DNA from: Panax quinquefolius
Lineage: Eukaryota > Streptophyta > Magnoliopsida > Apiales > Araliaceae
Direction: 5' to 3'
DNA: 64,000 nt
Assembly: GCA_020205615.1 (NCBI GenBank)
Contig: CM035162.1
Location: 29,924,681 to 29,988,680, forward strand
The number at the start of each line of letters is the position of its first letter. Position 1 is the first letter of the stretch. Shown here one piece after another: positions 58,678 through 64,000 of this stretch. The notes beneath the pieces were generated by a model. It saw only the letters and a program-made list of their open reading frames with translations. It did not search any database and was not told the DNA's origin. The translations under genes were made by a program, and so were the position numbers.

Positions 58678-60970
58678 TGGAATTTTGCCTCGAAATTAGA
58701 GGTACGTGCACCGGTATGATAAAGAGATGAGGATACCTTAAATACCTTTATCGTTTTAAAATATTAAATTCATCTTTGAAATCTGCCAAAGCTATTCATT
58801 AACAATTCATCTTTGACTACAAACTAAAGATATACAACTCAGAAACCAATAATCTTTGAGACGCAGCGACTTAATAGTATCACGACCACGAATTATCCAT
58901 GCACCAATCGCCAAGGATATTCGTGTTTTCAATTACTGATCATGATTATACCGAATAATCGCTTGGTCATAATCATACCAAGTCTATCAATGCACTACTA
59001 CCAAAGATGACTTTTACCACATCCATGAATTAATATTTCATCACGAGACTCAAATTTCAATAATTAATCCATATCATCGAATCATCCCGCACTATGTGCC
59101 AAGGATATTCATTAAGTATCACGACCACAAATTATCCATGCACTACTACCAAAGATAATTGTGTTTTCATTAAGATTACGACCATAAATTATCCAAGCAC
59201 TACTACCAAAGATAATTGTGTATTCATTAAGATCCGCGACCACAAATTATCCATGCACTACTACCAAAGATAATTGTGTATTCATTAAGATTACGACCAC
59301 AAATTATCTATGCACTACTACCAAAGATAATTGTGTATTCATTAAGATATCACGACCACAAATTATCCATACACTACTACCAAAGATAATTGTGTATTCA
59401 TTAAGATCACGACCATAAATTATCCATGCACTACTACCAAAGATAATTGTGTATTCATTAAGATCACGACCACAAATTATCCATGCACTACTACCAAAGA
59501 TAATTGTGTATTCATTAGTATCACGACCACAAATTATCCATGCACTACTACCAAAGATAATTGTGTATTCATTAAGATCACGACCACAAATTATCCAAGC
59601 ACTACTACCAAAGATAATGTGTATTCATTAGTATCACGACCACAAATTATCCATGCACTACTACCAAAGATAATTGTGTATTCAATTACTGATTATGATT
59701 ATACCCCAACAATCCTCGTCATAATAATACCAAGTCCATCTATGCACCACAGCCACGTGAGATGACTTTTCAACATAATATAAGCATAGCGATAATGATA
59801 TAAAGAATCAATCAAATGAGATAAAGGATAAATATTAAACATTTATAATATAATTTATCCAGATTCAAGAATATCCCCATGTTATCAATCACTTAATAAT
59901 CTCATAATCTAATATCATTAATACTATATAACAATATTTTAATCATTTCTTAAATTTATAAACAATTTATCTTAATTGTTTACGCTTTACCATATAATGC
60001 ATTTAATCATTCAAAAATGCCATACTCATAAGATATCATCACCAATTATCAAATCTCTCAAAAAATATGCATATACTCTATATAGGATTCTCAAGCCATA
60101 ATATCCTATTTTCAACTTTGTTACTTCACATAACATATTTAACTCATATGTTCAGAATTAAACTATTTTCATGAAAAATACCAAATCAGTCCCAAAAATA
60201 TTTCTTTTCTGGGATTTAGTATAATATAGTCCCATAATGAAAATAAATTTTCTCGAATTTTTAAAATTCATTTACTATTTTTCAAAATCAATTTCTAATT
60301 AATTCCTTAAGAAATTAGCTACCTCAAGTTTAACTCCAAAATTCCCAAATCTTGGCAGGACCTTACACATATTAACGTGAGCTTCTAGTTTAAATTTCAT
60401 GGTCATCGGAGTTATAGAACTCCGGTTATAGCGTTTTTCGCATTTAAAACCTAAATATTGAAATAGTCATAACTTGCTCATTTTAAGTCGTAATGAGCTC
60501 ATTTTTGGACAGGAGATACTTTATACCATATACCTTCATGTCCCAAAAGGCCAGAATTTTTTCTCATAATTTAAGTGGCCGAAACAGCCCCTTAAAGTTT
60601 CTGGGCAGTAGCATTTTTGAAATTTACAGCTTTGGCCTCCTTTGCTAAAATCAGTCCACACAAAAATCTACAATACTTTTCTAGTAATTCCACTTGGATT
60701 AGTTAGGTAACTCATAGATCTAACTCTAGGACTTGACCACATTCAAAAATTCAAAATATAATAGGAGATATGGTCAATTGAATTTCATGTTATGTTTTTT
60801 CACCAAAAATCGATTTTCAACTCTTTGTGATTTCTAAGAAACTTTCATGTTTTTACATACTAACCAACATAACTCATCATAAAACTTACTAATACCACTT
60901 AATACCCATGATTTTCATTATTCCAATGCTTTTATTATGACTTTCATCATAAACCACGTAAACTGCTCAT
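58678..60970 (-). other. I interior mosaic replacing pol
   Basis: Colinear with 45713-48167 of H: pol end, C/F-type unit (58790-58835), A/E-like U5 sequence (58860-59100), array, A/E-like sequence (59690-59870), a C-like block (59930-60290) and the ctcatttttggacaggag / ggccgaaacagcccc part (60360-60960). Confidence 0.75.
59117..59693 (-). repeat. Expanded array with ~57-bp period in I (10 copies)
   Basis: Same unit as in H, ten copies, more uniform than H's. Copy number differs from H (13), so the array changes size between element copies. Confidence 0.9.
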
Positions 60971-62226
60971 TTAGTTGAAGAAATATTAGAGGGTTTAAGA
61001 AATGGGTTTTGTATTTGGGGTCAATACAAAATTCGATTTCACGCCTAGGGTAGGCTAGGAAATCTTCAAGAATACGTCAAGAAATTTATTAATGATAAAA
61101 TATCATTCAAAACTGTTACTTTTATCCAAGACTTGGATAGACGTCACATTGATACCAACCGTGACTTCTATCCCTTAACCTAGATAGCACCTCACAATGA
61201 TACCTATAAACTTGCCATCTTCATTCACGATGTCGCCTATGTAAAGTCCGCTTCGGTGCATTCCACACAAGGAAGTCAACAACGAAAGGTTGAAGAGCTC
61301 TTTACTTATGGCTTGATATAATGGTGATTAACTTTAGGTTTGGTTACTTTGAATTCAGATAACAAAGTTGGTTATGAATATAAAAGCTAACAACCTTACT
61401 GAAAAGCATGATGATTAGCTAACCAATTGATTCCTAAAAATCACATCAAAGGCAAGTATTTTCAAAAAGATAAGATCGACGAAGTAACGTGAAAATGTTT
61501 ATTTGAATCAACAAGATTTAAAAATAGTAAGTATAACGAAGGCTCCTACTAACGAAGTTTCAACCAATAAGTCAAAGTTTAACTTCTTCTGAGTCAAATT
61601 TAAACGTTGACACAACTAGGTGAAATAAAAGAGTGGGTAGAATCGGTATCTAACACGGTATAGACTTCGCAAGAGCTTATGATTAACTTACCCGTGATAA
61701 TTTTATTCAGGTTCCTCGTCACGAGAAAAAAAAACGCTCTCTCTTAAAACTATCGGCTTTGGTTTGTCCGGGACGACCTTTGGTGCCTCCATCCTAGTTG
61801 AATTTGTCTTGATGAACGACAAAATCGAGCTAAGTGACCTTCTCTTCCACAATTATAACATGCTTTGAATGACATGGCGCATTAGGACTAATGTGTCCTC
61901 TCTTCCGCATTTGAAGCATACAATAGGTGGTCTTTCTCCTTCCTTAACAACAGTCTAAAATCTTTCGACGTCTTTCCATCATTGTTGAGTCAATTTTTCT
62001 TGAAATGTCCATTCTTATTATATTGGCCCCGATTACCACATTCAAGTGGTTACCATATCCGCCTGTTGATTCCTCCACGCTTGTTGTCTGGCTCGATGAC
62101 TACTCTCGCTAGTATTATAATTTTGCTTGCCGCTTCTTTTTAGTTGCGTTGACTCGTTATCGCGCTCCACTAACTGAGCCCTATTTACAACATCTGAATA
62201 AAAACACAGTTTATGAGAAATAAGAT
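60971..62226 (-). pseudogene. gag: I gag-protease remnant
   Basis: Gag starts abruptly at 62226 in the RQYLISHK block; everything upstream is replaced. The open stretch 62220-62042 covers LISHKLCFYSDVVNRAQL and the basic linker. The knuckle at about 61860-61830 keeps CYNCG. The protease active site reads D-T-D-S (first codon at 61650-61648). The shared TAA is at 61304-61302, the captured segment follows (61305-61111), then RT N-terminus and the same jump to an RNase H scrap as in H. Confidence 0.8.
61111..61305 (-). other. Captured segment between protease and RT (I copy, 195 bp)
   Basis: Same length and boundaries as in H (48321-48515). It contains ggtgcattccacacaaggaa and catcttcattcacgatgtcg, shared with B. 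Confidence 0.78.
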
Positions 62227-62384
62227 AGTACCCGAGTGAATAATACCCCGTGAATAGTACTTTGGGAATAGTACCCCGTGAATAGTACCTGTGAATAGTA
62301 CTTTGTGAATAGTACCCCGTGAATAGTACTTTTTGAAAAGTACCCCGTGAATAGTACTTTGTGAATAGTACCATAAAAATGAAT
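62226..62384. repeat. GTGAATAGTACC minisatellite at the I-J junction
   Basis: About ten units of 14-15 bp alternating gtgaatagtacccc and gtgaatagtactttg. It resembles, but is not identical to, the gtgaatagtaactc units of C, F and G. It joins directly to gag sequence at 62226. Confidence 0.85.
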
Positions 62385-62442
62385 ACTACTCATGGAAGAT
62401 CTCAAATGAAAAGCTTAAAATTTAACAAGAATGTGTAGAAAT

Positions 62443-64000
62443 GGTGACGCCCCCAAAATAGGTATACATCACCTATTCTGAGTCGTCAAATACATGGTAC
62501 AGAATACAAATACAACTTAATAATACAAATGTCGTGTATAATACGACAAAACATAAGCTGTGAGTTTGAATACAAATATTGTCTACTAGAGATTATTCAA
62601 ACTCAAAAGGAGTCCTCATTACAATTATTATCACACTATTTCAAAGAATAGTGAGGACTACTAATGCTATCATCTGGCCCGTAACTCCGTTCCCCGACTA
62701 GTCCCTGCTACGTTCTCATTTCCTGAAGAGAACAATGAAAGTAAAAGGGTGAGCTCAACTAGCCCAGTAGAAAATATTATGACTAAGATAATGCAGAATA
62801 TATATTATCGTTAGCCTTCAACAATGTTAAACTGATACAATATAACAACCATCAAGTTTAACTGCAGCAAAACAAGCAATCCATTAAAAGAGTCAAGTAG
62901 AGAATAAAATCTACTATCTTTTATGATTTAAAAGGTTTTTCATCACTTTTATCGCTGGGACTCAACTTAATAAATAATTCACATCATCGAATCACCCCTG
63001 CACTACGGCTAAGGATATTCTTTAGTATCACGACCACAATTATCTATGCACTACTGGGCCAAGAATATTTGTGTATTCAATAATTGTCATGATCATGCAA
63101 CAACAATCGTCCATCAATGCACTACGGGCCAATGAAGACTTTTACCACATCATTTGTAACATTACTACCATGATTACATTCGAATAATCCTCGGTCATAA
63201 TCATACCAAGTCCATCTATGCACTATAGGCCACGGATGACTTTCAACAAAATATAAACATACGAGGATGATGACAATGATATAAGAATTCAATAAAACAA
63301 GTTCAAGAATTATTTTATCCAGAACTAATAACGTCCAAATTGTCAACATGACATCGCTTTGAGAGTAAAATTCAAGAATGCTCGTAAAAATATTTCCATG
63401 AAAAGATATCGATGGAAGCGCAAATATCAAGGATATTCCACTAATTTCATGGAGTATATAAGTCAAAACTTTAACCAACCGAGTATAATAAGGAATGGAA
63501 TAACAAAAGAAATCACTAGGCACGCGATAGATCAAGACAGCAAAAGTTATTCCAATGTAATAATAAATAACGGAATCAGTTTACAGAAAACGCATGATAT
63601 TAGATATGATATTCCAATGAGAATAATAAAGACGGAATAAAGTCCAAGTCCTACAGAAACGCATGCATGTGATATTCCAAAAGAATAATAAAGAATTTTA
63701 ACCAGTCCCAAGTAGAACGCATAAAATGATGATGTTCCAACATAATGATAAAGAATGGAACAATGTAAGAATTTCACCAAGTATAGGTAGCCCACAGATA
63801 CAAAAGTTATTCCAATGTAATAATAAAGAATGGAATAATGTAAGTTCTCTTAATAGATAAGAAAGAAATAATACTCCCTACCTTTAGAAAACCTGATATC
63901 TTTGGAATAGTGAGGTAATACACTTTCTTCTTCTTTCTATAATTTCTCTCTATAATAATCGCTTCTAAAGCTTTTGTGAATTGGTGAGAAATGAAGGAAG
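62443..64000 (-). repeat. Element J: LTR running off the right edge
   Basis: Starts ggtgacgcccccaaaatagg, D/E-type rather than H/I-type (ggtatacatcacctattctgag). It contains U5, the gcactacgg...aaggatattc repeats (62998-63130) and a hairpin array (63485-63840). The window ends in the leader just before the expected TATA box. No clear primer site is seen at 62385-62442. Confidence 0.82.
63485..63840 (-). repeat. Hairpin array in LTR J
   Basis: Repeated aataataaagaatggaata / gttattccaa units with acagaaaacgcatgcatg spacers. Confidence 0.7.

Larger units (their letters stand above)
56245..62226 (-). mobile_element. Element I: antisense relative of H, 5' end lost
   Basis: 3' LTR 56245-58664, polypurine tract, mosaic interior (58678-60970) and gag-protease (60971-62226), in the same order as H. 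The gag N-terminus, primer site and own 5' LTR are missing: sequence changes at 62226 to a minisatellite and then LTR J of a different subfamily. I was inserted in G's 3' LTR after tggtg. Confidence 0.82.

Noticed and set aside
59218..59631. Long open frames with a repeating SRPQIIHALLPKIIVYSL motif
   Set aside because: Produced by the ~57-bp array, whose period is often a multiple of three; the frame changes wherever a unit has an indel, and there is no start context.

Overview
The window looks like plant (eudicot-type) nuclear heterochromatin. It is AT-rich, I could not recognise a host gene, rRNA or tRNA, and almost every base belongs to nested, decayed LTR retrotransposons of one Ty3/gypsy superfamily. 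The gag - protease - RT - RNase H - integrase order, the initiator-Met-tRNA primer binding site, the 2.4-3.5 kb LTRs and the integrase tail ending in a VKVLWRNH-type motif point to chromoviruses, most like the Tekay/Del branch. Lineage is inferred from motifs only; no database search was possible. No full-length intact gag-pol remains. I name the elements A to K.

Left nest (1-18703, mostly + strand). A: the window opens on the last 7 bases of its 5' LTR, then the internal region 8-4649 and a 3' LTR split into 4650-5556 and 16939-18703. B (5557-16938) is a complete but internally deleted element inside A's 3' LTR. C (6058-9515, - strand) is a solo LTR inside B's 5' LTR. From 18704 to about 19744 there is non-LTR sequence with TCGACGGAA-type subterminal repeats and one possible antisense exon, perhaps a CACTA (En/Spm) remnant.

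Right nest (19745-64000). K is an LTR fragment (19745-20066, -) interrupted by an antisense tandem structure D/E: LTR fragment 20067-20775, D gag, LTR 21844-25119, E pol and gag, and E's primer site and 5' LTR at 37144-37705. F (29928-37138, -) sits inside E's leader with a perfect 5-bp target duplication; it is two 3.44-kb LTRs around only 324 bp. G (+) starts at 37706 inside E's 5' LTR; its pol is interrupted by H (43303 to about 51787, -), resumes, and its 3' LTR (53683-56244) is interrupted by I (56245 to about 62226, -). J is another antisense LTR running off the right edge.

How the elements relate: A, D/E and G are the autonomous-type copies, all now dead. B, H and I share a derived internal region. 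An in-frame stop just after protease begins a 145-195 bp foreign segment, and RT is deleted. H and I have also replaced the rest of pol with about 2.4 kb of LTR-derived mosaic containing an expanded array with a period of about 57 bp. F has gone further and keeps only LTRs, primer site, polypurine tract and scraps. These look like non-autonomous lineages that kept the cis signals of the coding family and were presumably mobilised by it (inference). The LTRs are modular. They share a TATA box, a conserved upstream motif and, in the A/B/E/G/H/I/J types, an array of predicted hairpins in the transcribed leader.
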